A stretch of DNA of 64,000 bases, from positions 4,533,501 to 4,597,500 of the forward strand of contig NC_080698.1 of the NCBI RefSeq assembly GCF_030445035.2, given 5' to 3'. This DNA is from Dasypus novemcinctus (lineage: Eukaryota; Chordata; Mammalia; Cingulata; Dasypodidae). Position 1 is the stretch's first letter; each line of letters begins with the position of its first letter. This document shows, piece after piece, positions 12,875-23,706 of the stretch. Position numbers and translations under genes: made by a program. The notes beneath the pieces were generated by a model. That model had not been told where the DNA came from. It did no database searches and was given only the letters and a program-made list of their open reading frames with translations.

Positions 12875-13306
12875 GAAGTGGACTTGGCCCAGTGGTTAGG
12901 ACATCCGTCTACCACATGGGAGATCTGCGGTTCAAATCCCAGGCCTCCTTGACCCGTGTGGAGCTGGCCCATGCACAGTGCTGATGCGCGCAAGGAGTGC
13001 CGTGCCACACAGGGGTGTCCCCTGCATAGGGGAGCCCCATGCATAAGGAGTGCGCCCCATAAGGAGGGTCACCCAGTGTGAAAGAAAGTGCAGCCTGCCC
13101 AGGAATGGAACCGCATACACGGAGAGCTGACACAACAAGATGACGCAACAAAAAGAAACACAGATTTCTGTGCCGCTGACAACAACAGAAGCGGACAAAG
13201 AAGACGCAGCAAATAGACACAGAGAACAGACAACTGGGGCGGGGGTGGGGGGGTGGGGGGAAAGCGGAGAGAAAGAAATAAAATAAATAAATCTTAAAAA
13301 AAAAAA
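12875..13306 (+). mobile_element. DAS-SINE, long form, complete
   Basis: Full element: A box CTTGGCCCAGTGGTTAGG, B box GGTTCAAATCCC, body, G-rich run and poly-A. It is flanked by a perfect 15-bp duplication ATAAGTCAATGTTGG (12860-12874 and 13307-13321). It landed just beyond the upstream end of the LINE-like copy at 12095-12870. Confidence 0.95.
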
Positions 13307-13321
13307 ATAAGTCAATGTTGG

Positions 13322-14539
13322 ATGCAAATTATACTACAGACACATCAGGAATGCTATCTAAACAACACTGGCCAAATCAATAGGCACCACATTGGGCTCT
13401 ACAAAGAAACAAGATCAAGACAGAACCTAGAACTCACCTTCGAATAGCTATCAATGTGGTCAGGAAGTATACAGAATGAAAGAAGGATAACAGAGAGCAA
13501 TTAGCTCTTTGGGAACTCAAAACCCTTAATGTAGAAGAGTTTGGGATGAGGCAAAGGGAGACGCATATTCCACACAGCAGAACAACATGTATAAAATTAA
13601 AGAAGCAAGAAAAAAGACGGCGTAGGGCAAGAACCCTAAGACTGGCCTGACCAGAGCAGAGGGGCTACTTGATGGAAGTTGGCCATTTAAGGAGAACGAA
13701 TGACATAGCTTATGTCCATCCTCACGGCCATTAAGGAGTCACTGTACATTTCTGAACAGAGGATTGGCAGTGTGCCAGTGTGATCGCAACAGGTAAGTCT
13801 TGGGGACGGTTCATGGTATTCTTTCAACTCTCCTGAACATCTGGAATTTCTCATAAAATAAGTTGGAGGAGAATGTTAATCTACCAGTAGAATACAGTGG
13901 CTTAGCACCATCACCCTTAAAATGGAAATATCAAATATGAGCATTTATCATGTGCTTGCTACGAGCCAGGCCATAGTCTGAGGGTACAAAGGTAAAAAAA
14001 TATCCACATCTTGCTATCAAGGAGCTCCCAATCTAGTAGCAGAAGCTGGTACACAGAAGGTCATTCCAACATGCGGGCTAAGTCCAACAGCAGGAACCCA
14101 AGGGGGAGGGACAGGCTGAGAAAGGGGATTAAGTTTCTGGAGGGGTGGCTGAGAACCAGAGAGCCTTCAACTTAGAACAGATACATGGATGGCTCGAAAG
14201 TTTCTAACCTGGGACACAGGAAGAACGAATGAGTGAAGAAACAGCAGAGGTGGAAAGAATGGCGGGTCTGAGGGAAAATCAAGTGTTCAGAAGGCCGTAT
14301 GTGGACGTGCCTCGAACATCAAAGTTGTTTAACGTTTACACATTAGCCAGTGTGGGTAATAAAAGACCCACCTTTTCATAACTACCACGTTGAAAACCAA
14401 TTGTGCTCAGATAACAAATGCAGGTTTCAAGACTAAACATGCATATGAGCACTATCTAGAATCTCATGATAAATATTTACTCATTGATTTATACTCATTG
14501 GAGATACTATGTGATTGTTATTACACAAGGCACAATCTT
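13322..14539. other. ANO10 intron 1, mostly unassigned
   Basis: No exon seen. At about 13930-14035 there is an old mammalian-wide repeat remnant (GAGCATTTATCATGTGCTTG ... GAGCCAGGCCATAG ... AAGGAGCTCCCAATCTAG). Confidence 0.45.
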
Positions 14540-14800
14540 AATATTGGCAACATATGACAGAGAAAGGACTCACTATCCCTGATATGCAAAGAATTCTTAC
14601 AACTGAACGACAAAAAAAATACAAAACTTGGAAAAACAACACACAAAAGAAGAAATTTGAAAAGATGTTCAAAGTCACTAATAAAAGAAATAAAAAGGAA
14701 CAATAAGATATTTTCCCTTCTTAAATTTGCTAATGTTAAAAGATGGACAGACCCAATTTTAGCACAAGGATAGAAAATCAGGGATTATCACACAATGGTG
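14540..14800 (+). mobile_element. Old L1 ORF2/3' fragment
   Basis: Resembles the L1 ORF2 C-terminal region (CAAAGAATTCTTACAACTGAA ... GAAGAAATTTGAAAAGATGT), with multiple stops. It is followed at about 14880-14965 by an antisense MIR core (GAGCTGGGACTCAAAAGCAG). Confidence 0.5.
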
Positions 14801-15694
14801 AGAGATGCAATTTGATAGCTTTCCAGAAAGCAGGGGGACTAAAATTAATTTGGAATACACGTGCCACTTGAAAAGCACTGCTAAACAGCTTGTCCAACAT
14901 CTTGCTGTAGCAAGCAGGGGAGCTGGGACTCAAAAGCAGGTAGCCTGACACTACAGCCACAGTCAATCGCGTGTACATGTATCACTTTATAGTGTGCGCA
15001 GTGTGCATGTGTTTTCATAAAAACTGCATCAATGATTAGTCAGGTATACCTCTCCAAATCGCTATTTCTAGGTAATAGGATTTAGGATTTTTTTCCTGAT
15101 TTCCTCCTCAGATTGTTCAATATTAGTGCAGAGAAACATTATTGATTTTTGTGTGCTGATCTTTGCATTTTGATCTTGTGTCCTGCCACTTTGCTGAATT
15201 CATTTATTAGCTTACGTACCTTTGTCATAGACATTTCAGAATTTTCTAAATATAGAATCATGTCATCTGTAAATAGTGAGAGTTTTCCTGTTTTCCTATC
15301 TGAATACCTTTTTTTTTTTCTTGTCTAATTGCTCTAGCTAGAAGTTCTAATACAATGTTGAAGAACAATGGTGATAATGGATATCCTTGTTTGTTCCAGA
15401 TCTTAGAGGGAAAGCTTTCAACCTTTCCCCATTGTGTACAATATTGGCTGTGGGGTTTTCATATATGCCCTATATTATATTGAAGAATTTTCCTTATATT
15501 CCTATCTTTTGAAGTGTTTTTATGAAGAAAGGATGCTGGATTTTGTCGAATGCCTTTCTTGCATCTATTAAACAGATCAACGTGTTTTTTTCCCTTCAAT
15601 TTGTTAATGTGGTGTATTATGTTGATTTTCTTATGTTGAACCACCCTTGAATACCAGGTATAAGTCCCACTTGGTCATAACATATAAGTCTTTT

Positions 15695-16069
15695 TTTTTT
15701 TTTTTAAGATTTATTTTTATTTATTTAATTCCCCTCCCCTCCCCCAGTTGTCTGTTTTCTGTGTCTTTTTGCTGCGTCTTATTTCTTTGTCTGCTTCTGT
15801 TGTCGTCAGCGGCACGGGAAGTGTGGGCGGCGCCATTCCTCGGCAGGCTGCTCCCTCCTTCGCGCTGGGCGGCTCTCCTTATGGGTGCACTCCTTGCACG
15901 TGGGGCTCCCCTACGCGGGGGACACCCCTGTGTAGCACGGCACTCCTTGCACTCATCAGCACTGCGCATGGGCCAGCTCCACACAGGTCAAGGAGGCCCG
16001 GGGTTTGAACCGCGGACCTCCCATGTGGTAGACGGACACCCTAACCACTGGGCCAAAGTCCGTTTCCCC
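15695..16069 (-). mobile_element. DAS-SINE, short form, nested in L1
   Basis: Poly-T at the left, head at the right (GGTTTGAACCGCGG reversed). The direct repeat ATATAAGTCTTTT begins at 15682 and 16070. It lacks the roughly 50-bp GGAGAGCTGACACAGC-containing module present in the long form. Confidence 0.93.
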
Positions 16070-16571
16070 ATATAAGTCTTTTGATATAATTTTGGATTCA
16101 ATTTGAAGTATTTTGTTGAGAATTTTTGTTTCTATGTTCATTATAGAGATTGGTCTGTAATTTTCTTTTCTTATAGTTTCTTTACCTGCCTTTGGTATTA
16201 GGGTGATATTGGCTTCATAGAATGTGTTGGGCAATTTTCCCTCCTCTTAATTTTTCAGAAGAGTTTAAATAGGATTGGTGTCAATCCTTCTCACGATGCT
16301 TGGTAGAATTCACCTATGAAGCCACCTGGTCCTAGACTTTTCTTTGTTGGGAGATTGATGACTGATTCAGTCTCTTTAAATGTGATTGGTTTGTTAAGTT
16401 CTTATATTTCTTGTATTTCAGTGTCAGTTGTTTGTACATTTGTAGGAATTTGTCCATTTCATCTAGGTTGTCTAGTTTGTTGGCATATAGTTTCTCATAA
16501 TATCTTCTTATGATCCTTTTTATTTCTGTGGGGTCGATTGTAACTTTCTCCCTTTCATTTCTGATTGTATT

Positions 16572-16980
16572 ATTTTATTTTTAAAGATTTATTTTATTTA
16601 TTTCTCTCCCCATCCCTCTAGTTGTCTGCTGTGTTCATTCGCTGTGTGTTCTTCTGCATCCGCCTGCATTATCCGGCAGAACTGGGAAACTGCTTCTCTT
16701 TTTTGTTGCATCATCTTGCTGCATCAGCTCCCCGTTTGTGCAGCGCCACTCCTGGGCAGGCTGCACTTTTTTCACACAGGGTGGCTCTCCTTATGGGGTG
16801 CACTCTTTGCTCATGGGGCACCCCTACACGGGAGCGCCCCTGTGTGGCACAGCACTCCTTGTGCAAGGCAGCTCTGCTTGTGGGCCAGCTCACCACACAA
16901 GCCAGGAGGCCTGGGTTTGAACCTTGGATCCTCCATATGGTAGAAGGACACTCTATTAGTTGAGCCACGTCCACTTCCCC
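16572..16980 (-). mobile_element. DAS-SINE, long form, nested in L1
   Basis: A more diverged copy with duplication TCTGATTGTATT at 16560-16571 and 16981-16992. The head reads GTGGCTCAACTAATAGAG on the minus strand, a variant A box compared with the younger copies. Confidence 0.92.
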
Positions 16981-17234
16981 TCTGATTGTATTTATTTGCA
17001 TCTTCTCTCATTTTTTGTTAGTCTAGTTAAAGGTTTGTCAATTTTATTGATCTTCTCAAAGAACCAGCTTTTGGTTTTGTTGATTTTCTCTACTGTTTTT
17101 TTGTTTTCAATTTCATTTATTTCTGCTCTAATCTTTATTATTTCTTTCCTTTTGCTTGCTTTGGGAATAACTACCTTCTTTTTCTAGTTTCTCCAGTTGT
17201 TCAGCTTTATCTTTGATTTTAGCTCTTTTTCTTC

Positions 17235-17488
17235 TTCTTTTTTTTTTTTTTAGGTACCAGGGAGGCCGGTACTCAACCACTGAGCCACATTAGCTCCCCT
17301 GAGTTGGCTCCCTCATCTGTTTTGCTCATTTTGTTTTTGTCTGACGTCTTGCTCACTGTTTTTTGCTAGTTGTCTGGCCATTAATGGTTTTTGCTCATTG
17401 TTTCTTTTCTTTTAGGAGGCACTGGGAACTGAACCCAGGACCTCCCATATGGGAGGTGGAAGTTCAACTGCTTGAGCCACATCCACCC
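17235..17488 (-). mobile_element. Short simple SINE variant(s), nested in L1
   Basis: Two tRNA-like heads are visible in reverse: one at 17255-17300 (GGTACTCAACCACTGAGCCAC) and one at 17412-17488 (GAACTGAACCCAGGACCTCC ... TTGAGCCACATCC). CTTCTT-type runs flank the whole, compatible with a target duplication in a pyrimidine tract. Confidence 0.7.
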
Positions 17489-17639
17489 CCCTTCCTTCTT
17501 CTTTTTTAATATAGGTATTTAGGGCTATAAATTTCCCTCAGCACTGCCGTCACTGTATCCCATAAGTTTTGATAAGTTGTGTTCTCATTTTTATTCGTCT
17601 CAGTATATATATTTTTTGAGGTTCATAATGGATGCTTTT

Positions 17640-18365
17640 TTTCCATTATTTTCTTTTTTTGTCTTTATTTTTTTAATGTTACATTCAAAAAATATGAGGT
17701 CCCCATATATCATCCACCCCCCTTTCCCCACTCCTCCCCCGTAACAACAACCTCCTCAATCATCATGAGACATTCACTGCATTTGAGAATACATCTCTGA
17801 GCACCGCTGCACCTCATGGTCAATGATCCACACCATAGCCCACACTTTCCCATAGTCCACCCAGTGGGCCATGGGAGGACATACAATGTCCGGTAACTGT
17901 CCCCGCAGCACCACCCAGGACAACTCCAAGTCCCGAAAACGCCCCCACATCACATCTCTTCCTCCCACTCCCTACCCCCAGCAGCCACTATGGCCACTTT
18001 GTCCATACCAATGCCACATCTTCCTCGATTACTAATCACAATAATTCATGAATAGAATATCAGTAAGTCCACTCTAATCCATACTCTATTCCTCCATCCT
18101 GTGGACCTTAGAATGGTTGTGTCCATTCCACATCTATATCAAGAGGGGGCTTAGATTCCACATGGATGCTGGATGCAATCCTCCTGCTTGCAGTTGTAGG
18201 CACTCTTGGCTCCCTGGTGTGGTGGTTGACCTTCTTCACCTCCATGTTAGCTGAGTGGGGTGGGGGAATAGGATTACCTTTGGGTGGGGCTTTGCAGGCT
18301 TGAGGGGGGCTAAGGATGGGAGGAGGGGTAATATTGCCCAAGAAATTGGGGGGAGGGTGGGGCAA
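17640..18365 (-). mobile_element. LINE 3'-end-like element inserted in L1
   Basis: Same family as 12095-12870 (shared blocks TGTGGTGGTTGACCTTCTTC, CTCCATCCTGTGGAC, AAAACGCCCCCAC). It has a poly-T left end (antisense poly-A) and reaches further at its 5' side, with a G-rich stretch at 18255-18360. L1 sequence continues on both sides, showing a discrete insertion. Confidence 0.7.
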
Positions 18366-18470
18366 CATGGTCAGTATATTTATTGATTTCACTTACAATT
18401 TCTTCTCTGACCCACTAATTATTTAGGAGTTTGTCATTCTGCCGCCACACATTTGTGAATTTACCTACCA

Positions 18471-19165
18471 AAGGGAGTTCCTGGGGGTGTGTTCTGCCTT
18501 TGTCATGCACACTAGGTCAGTATGTGAGTCCAAAAGAGCAGACAGAAACTTGAAGGCTTTCAAGTGGGACTGAGAAGGGAATCTTGAGGTTCCATTCCGA
18601 GCTGACCTAATCACAAGCAATGGCTTAACATACAGACTTTGCAGGCCCAGGGGGGGCAGAATGATTTCTGCTACTGCAGATATTGGACAACAGTAGCATT
18701 ATGGTTAATAGTTTCAACTATTCTTAAAATAATGTTAATGAAATCCTACCAGACCATTCACTTGGGTACAACAGCAATGAGTTAACGATGGCCATTTAAG
18801 TCTTTGTCGTCTACAGGTAGTTTTTATTCTGATGCTTCCCTGAAAACACTTGCCATAAGCCACAGGCCACAGTGCTTTGTCTTCAACAAAAAGGACAGTC
18901 TCAGAGACCCATGGAAAGGACTATGCCACGGCCTCTGGGGCACAGGCTTCTAAGGACGTTGAGACCAAATCACTGCACTGAGTCAAGAGTCCAGAATTCT
19001 GGGGAAGAAGCCAGTGGGTTCACGAGTTTGCTAACACAAGATCAAGTGGAACAAGGAATAATAATAAATGTAGTTGAACAGCGACCCAAAAAATCTCACT
19101 GAAAGAAAGGAAACAAACATGACAAACAAAAAAGAAAAATGGAACCAAACTACTGACTGAGCCTA
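18471..19165. other. ANO10 intron 1, unassigned
   Basis: No named repeat or exon. Small open frames here have no splice context. Confidence 0.4.
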
Positions 19166-19684
19166 TTCAACTGCCTGAGAAGAAGAGAAATCAGTGGTGG
19201 TGGCCAGAGTGTTTTTGTCAAGTTTCCAATGTGATCACTAGAAAAATGACCAAAATGAGGGACTGTTAAGTAAAATAAAATGGCCTGCTGGTCTGGACCA
19301 TTGACTTCCTGAAAACAAATACCTGCAGGGGCTTTAGAAAAAAAGAGAACAATGAAACACACCCTACAGAACTGCAGGCAAGCAACACCTGGTGATAAAA
19401 CAGGTTCAGTCCAGGAGAGACAGCTTAAAGGACTGGTCACGCCATAATCACCAGTGTATACCTGCTCCCCACTCTGTAGCACACCCCATGTAAAATAGAA
19501 ACAATGTCAGGCAATCAGAACACTTTCTTGCTTGCTTCCATATTTACCCTATATACGCTTACCCTTTCCACTCCCTCCCGCAGAGCTCCCTTCTACTTTC
19601 TGAACGGGATGCTGCCTGATTCATGAATCACCCAATAAAGCTGTGAGATCCTAAACTGCATGAAATTATTTTCTTTTAACAAAG
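19166..19684 (+). mobile_element. Solo LTR-like element (class I ERV style)
   Basis: The 3' half carries TACCCTATATACGC, a C-rich stretch, CTGCCTGATTCATGAATCAC, the polyadenylation signal AATAAAGC at 19633 and a TTTTCTTTTAACA end. This order is typical of gammaretroviral-type LTRs. No gag/pol/env sequence is adjacent. The left end is estimated. Confidence 0.5.
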
Positions 19685-19865
19685 CAAAGGAACCCCAAGG
19701 ATTGCCAGGAGCCAACACCAGAAAGCTCAGACTGGGAGAAGGCAAGCCTTGCCAATATGATTTTGGATTTCATCTAGCCTCAAAACTATGAGCCAATAAA
19801 TACCTGTTGTTAGGCCAAAAATAGTTGTGCTATTTGTTATAGCAGCTCTGGCAAACTAAGGCAGA
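19685..19865 (+). mobile_element. MLT1-type LTR 3' fragment
   Basis: Matches the MaLR 3' end style: TCTAGCCTCAAAACTATGAG, CCAATAAATACCTGTTGTT, then TTGTTATAGCAGCTCTGGCA and AACTAAG. Confidence 0.7.
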
Positions 19866-20473
19866 TGGGACTAGATGAAAGAGGAAGAGGACCCCTCTGT
19901 GTCTTGGAGGCATCCTCTAAAGAACTAGCAGTTAGTGTAGCAGCAGCTGCCCTGGGAAGGTAAATAAGATGCGGACAGCCTGACACGGGGAGACCAACGC
20001 AGCACACACACAGTCCGTAGGACAGGTCTCCTGGAAGCTGGAGAGGCCCATTCCCTGCGGGAAAGTGTCTAGGCCCGTGTGGCCTCAGGGCTCCTCAGGA
20101 AGCGCCAGGTAGTGAGAGGCAGGATTCTAGAGGCAGTGTGGCCACGGGAGCCCGCATCCAGGAGTGATTAGAGGCAGCACTGAGGGAAAGGGAAGAACCT
20201 GCACAAAATCACCCCACTCAGTCTTGCCACGACTGACCAATGAGGTGAAGCAAGAATATTTCCTCCGTTAACGGTGCTTTCTGTCTATTCTTGTTACCTG
20301 ATATTGCAAGATTTTGCTTGTCTTGACTGGAATAGTGTCAGAAATAAACTGTGGTTTTAGAAAGATGATTTCTTAGTAGACCTGCCATATGAGCTGAGGG
20401 GCTGTGGGGGTCCCAGGATGTGGATTTCAGGCTTCAAAATTGCTGCAATTTGGTCATGCTAAACAACACAATA
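19866..20473. other. ANO10 intron 1, unassigned
   Basis: Nothing recognisable beyond moderately GC-rich sequence at 19960-20180. Confidence 0.4.
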
Positions 20474-20484
20474 AGGCCATTACT

Positions 20485-20897
20485 TTTTTTTTTTTTTAAA
20501 GATTTATTTATTTCTCTCCCCTTCCCCCCCACCCCAGTTGTCTGTTCTCTGTGTCTATTTGCTGCAACTTCTTTGTCCGCTTCTGTTGTTGTCAGCGGCA
20601 TGGGAATCTGTGTTTCTTTTTGTTGCGTCATCTTGTTGTGTCAGCTCTCCGTGTGTGCGGCGCCATTCCTGGGCAGGCTGCACTTTCTTTCACGCTGGGC
20701 AGCTCTCCTTACAGGGTGCACTCCTTGCGCGTGGGGCTCCCCTACGCGGGGGACACCCCTGCGTGGCAGGGCACTCCTTGCACACATCAGCACTGCGTAT
20801 GGGCCAGCTCCACACGGGTCAAGGAGGCCCGGGGTTTGAACCCTGGACCTCCCATGTGGTAGACAGACGCCCTAACCACTGGGCCAAGTCTGCTGCC
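20485..20897 (-). mobile_element. DAS-SINE, long form, complete
   Basis: Poly-T then the body in reverse, with the head ending GGGCCAAGTCTGCTGCC. The duplication AGGCCATTACT lies at 20474-20484 and 20898-20908. Low divergence from the 32350 copy suggests a young insertion. Confidence 0.95.
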
Positions 20898-20908
20898 AGG
20901 CCATTACT

Positions 20909-21605
20909 CTTTACTCCAGAATATTCCAAGACATTTAAATAACACTGTGCTTTTGAGATATACACATTGCCAACTCACTGCCTAATAAAAGGGCTAAGCA
21001 TGGATTTTATTCCTTCTGTTCTCTAAGTCCTTGATTTAGAAATGGTATGCAGAGGTGATAAAATGGTACCTTAGAGATTACATAAATTAAATCAAACTGT
21101 CATCTACTCTTACAGGAAAGGAAGAAAAACATGCTTTTCTAACATATGGGGTTTTAGATATGACTTTAGGAATGGTGCATGCTTTACAACAAGTTTGCCT
21201 TACCTCACAGGTTTATACCACATTATCCTGTTTAGGCACCAGGCAAAGAAAAGATGATGACAAAAAACTGAAGTAAATGTTAACAATAAGACCAGGATAG
21301 AAAGCAGGTCTATCAGCTATTCTAAAATATTCCATTAGATAGGCCAAGAAAGCTCATTTTAAACAGTTCAGGGTGAGTTGCTGGGAAAAAGAAATTCCCA
21401 ATCAGTGGGAGGAACATGTGGGTTGTTCTCAAAAGTAACTCCAAGCATTTCTCAGGGGACTTTCTAAGAACCTGATAAAACACACACTAAGAGAAATGAG
21501 ACTTCTCTTTGCAGCTATTACAGCACAGAGATGATTTCATAAACTATAAAAATGTAAAAGCATGACTAGGAACTAAAATACCAAAATAAATGAAAATACT
21601 ACTTG
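20909..21605. other. ANO10 intron 1, unassigned
   Basis: AT-rich, with no exon or repeat that I can name. Confidence 0.4.
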
Positions 21606-21836
21606 TTAAAGTATGAATGGGTCAACCAGCAAGATGGCAGCAGGGTAAGGAGCTCCACGAGTCAGCATGTGCTACAGGACATCACCCAGAGCTACCTAAA
21701 GCGCCTATTTGGGGACCCCAGGAGACCTGCAACATCCTTGAAAGAATGGCAGGAGGAGACTGACCATCTGCAGAGAAGATTCGTGAGTAGAGTGCTCCAT
21801 GCCCTGGAGGCCAATTCCTATCCTCCACTGGAGGCA

Positions 21837-22640
21837 CAAGCCACCTCAGGAGATATTCCTTGGCTGGAATTGGAAGCTCCACTTCCCAAAAATGGGGGAG
21901 AAAGAGATGGCTGGGCACCAACTTCAGCTACTGATGAGTAAATTCAGCAGGCTCAAGTATAATACTAAGAACAGCTAAAGTTTGAGCTTGCCCAAGTAGG
22001 AAAGAGGCCAGGAGCCACCATCATAACTGTGCGCCTGACACGAGGGGAAGCAGGGGGACTGAAAATCACAGTGCTGGTGGGGACCAGCTTCTTTCCCATC
22101 CAGATCAGAATGCAGCTCTAGCCTAAGACCCAGCCCCACCTCAGGGAGGGAAGAAGCTGGGAGGATCTGCACGAGCCTCTCCTAGAAAACACAAGCCACA
22201 CCGTGGAGGCTGGTGATCATCCTACTCTGGCAATGCAAGCCACCTTAGGAGCTATTCTGTGGCTGAAATTGAAAGCTCCATTTCCCAAAAACAGGGGAGG
22301 AAGAGACAGCTGGCCACCAATTTCAGCTACTGATTGGTCATTTCTGCTGGCTAAAATATAACCCTAAGAACTCTGAAGTTTGAACCTGTCCAAGTAGGAA
22401 AGAGGCCAGTAGCCGCCAATTTCATTCTTCCCCCAGCATAAGGGGAACTGGGACTGACCGAAAATCAGTCACTATAGGGACTGGCTGCTTTCATCCAGAT
22501 GGGCCTGCAGCCCCAGCCTAGGCTTCGGCCCCAGCTCTAGCGGGGAGGAGGCTGGCGGGCCCTGCACCAGCCTCTCCAGGAAACTGCAGGTACATTTGGC
22601 TGACACAGACAATGGTCATTTTGGACCCACACTGCACAGA
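21837..22640 (+). repeat. Tandem monomers in L1 5' UTR, period about 399 bp
   Basis: CAAGCCACCTCAGGAG at 21837 recurs as CAAGCCACCTTAGGAG at 22236. The following blocks stay colinear (GGAAGCTCCACTTCCCAAAA / GAAAGCTCCATTTCCCAAAA; AAGTAGGAAAGAGGCCAG in both; the CATCCAGAT and GCAGC blocks in both). A partial third unit can be seen near 22640-22720 (CTCCATCCCTACCTCAGG ... CAGTCTCTCTGGGCAACC). Confidence 0.85.
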
Positions 22641-23133
22641 TTGCTGCCCACACCTGCAGCTCCATCCCTACCTCAGGTAGGGAAGAAGGGGCATGAACCT
22701 TCATCAGTCTCTCTGGGCAACCATGGTCCAGGCCTGCACGACTTGGATTATTACACACAGCTGTGACTCTGTGCTACCCCTGGCAAAGGAGAAAGTTGGG
22801 AGAAGCTTCCCAGTCCCTGAGGCAATGGGGGCAGCTAGAGCCAACTACATCCTTGGCTCCTACTGCACAACCAGCAAGGAAGAAAAGGCAGGAAGCCCTA
22901 AACTAAAGAGAAAAACTGTACCCAGAATAAATACTCTAGTAAACCAGATGCCAAGACACCAACAAAAAATTATAATCCCCACCAAAAAACAGGAATATAT
23001 GACCCAGTTAAAGGAACAAGATAAGCCTCCAGATGTCATAAAGAAGTTGAGAAAACTAGTCACAGATGTTCAAAAAAATCTCCTTAATAAATTCACTGAG
23101 ATGGATAAAGAGATTAAGGATATTAAGAAGACA

Positions 23134-23706
23134 TTGGGAAACGGATGTGGCTCAAGGGATACGAGCTTCCGCCTATCATATGGGAGGACCCAAGTTTGAT
23201 TTCAGGGGCCTCCTGGTGAAAAAGAAGTAGAGAAAGCATGCCTGTGTGGTGATCCGGTGCCACGTGGTAAGCCAGTGCCCAAGCGGTGAGCCGAGTTTCT
23301 GCGCACTGAGCTAAGAGCCTGCACGGTGAGGCAAGTGCCCACATGAGTGCTCGGGTGCCAAGCCAAGTGCCCACATGGTGAGCCACTGCCCACATGTCAA
23401 ACCAGTGCCCATGTAGCAAGATGAGTGCCTGCATGGTGAGCCAGAACCCTCAAAAGTGAGTCACACGGCAAGATCATAATGCAACAAAAAAGAGACGAAA
23501 GGGAGAATCAAGGTGAAGCACAGAAGAGACCAGGAACTGAGGGGGGCGCAGGTGACAGAGAACCTCTCCACATCAGAAGTCCCCAGGATTGAAACCCAGG
23601 GAATCCTAGAAAAAGACAAGAAGAAAAGACAAAAAGAGAAATAAATACAGAAGATCACACAACAAATGGACACAGAGAACAAAAACAGCAGGGGAGGGGG
23701 AGAAAA
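23134..23706 (+). mobile_element. Composite SINE with internal minisatellite
   Basis: Head 1 at 23139-23215 (CGGATGTGGCTCAAGGGATA, B-box-like AAGTTTGATTTC). Then comes a tract at about 23240-23460 made of degenerate units of roughly 20 bp of the form GTGCCCAC(A/G)TGGTGAGCCA. Then ACGGCAAGATCATAATGCAAC, a second tRNA-like segment around 23545-23600 (GAGAACCTCTCC ... GGATTGAAACCC), and an A-rich tail. It interrupts L1 ORF1; AAGACATT flanks both ends. A second, antisense copy lies at 48030-48655. Confidence 0.8.

Larger units (their letters stand above)
15095..18470 (-). mobile_element. L1 ORF2 fragment, antisense, with four nested insertions
   Basis: The plus strand shows reversed L1 ORF2 throughout: 15100-15690, 16070-16560, 16990-17230, 17490-17635 and 18366-18470 (for example TTGATCTTCTCAAAGAACCA at 17048 and CTATAAATTTCCCTCAGCAC at 17525). 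Host pieces are colinear across the insertions, so all four interrupters arrived after the L1. Both L1 ends are missing and no ORF2 frame survives. Confidence 0.8.

Noticed and set aside
12884-12960. tRNA-like sequences with good A and B boxes in the SINE heads
   Set aside because: They are SINE promoters with SINE tails attached and no complete cloverleaf or terminator; not tRNA genes.
15647-16075. Cysteine/leucine-rich 100-140 codon frames recurring at many places (also 12909-13327, 20420-20942, 32320-32820, 49344-49779)
   Set aside because: All are translations of the DAS-SINE body in various frames; the recurring peptide patterns come from the repeat, not from a protein family.
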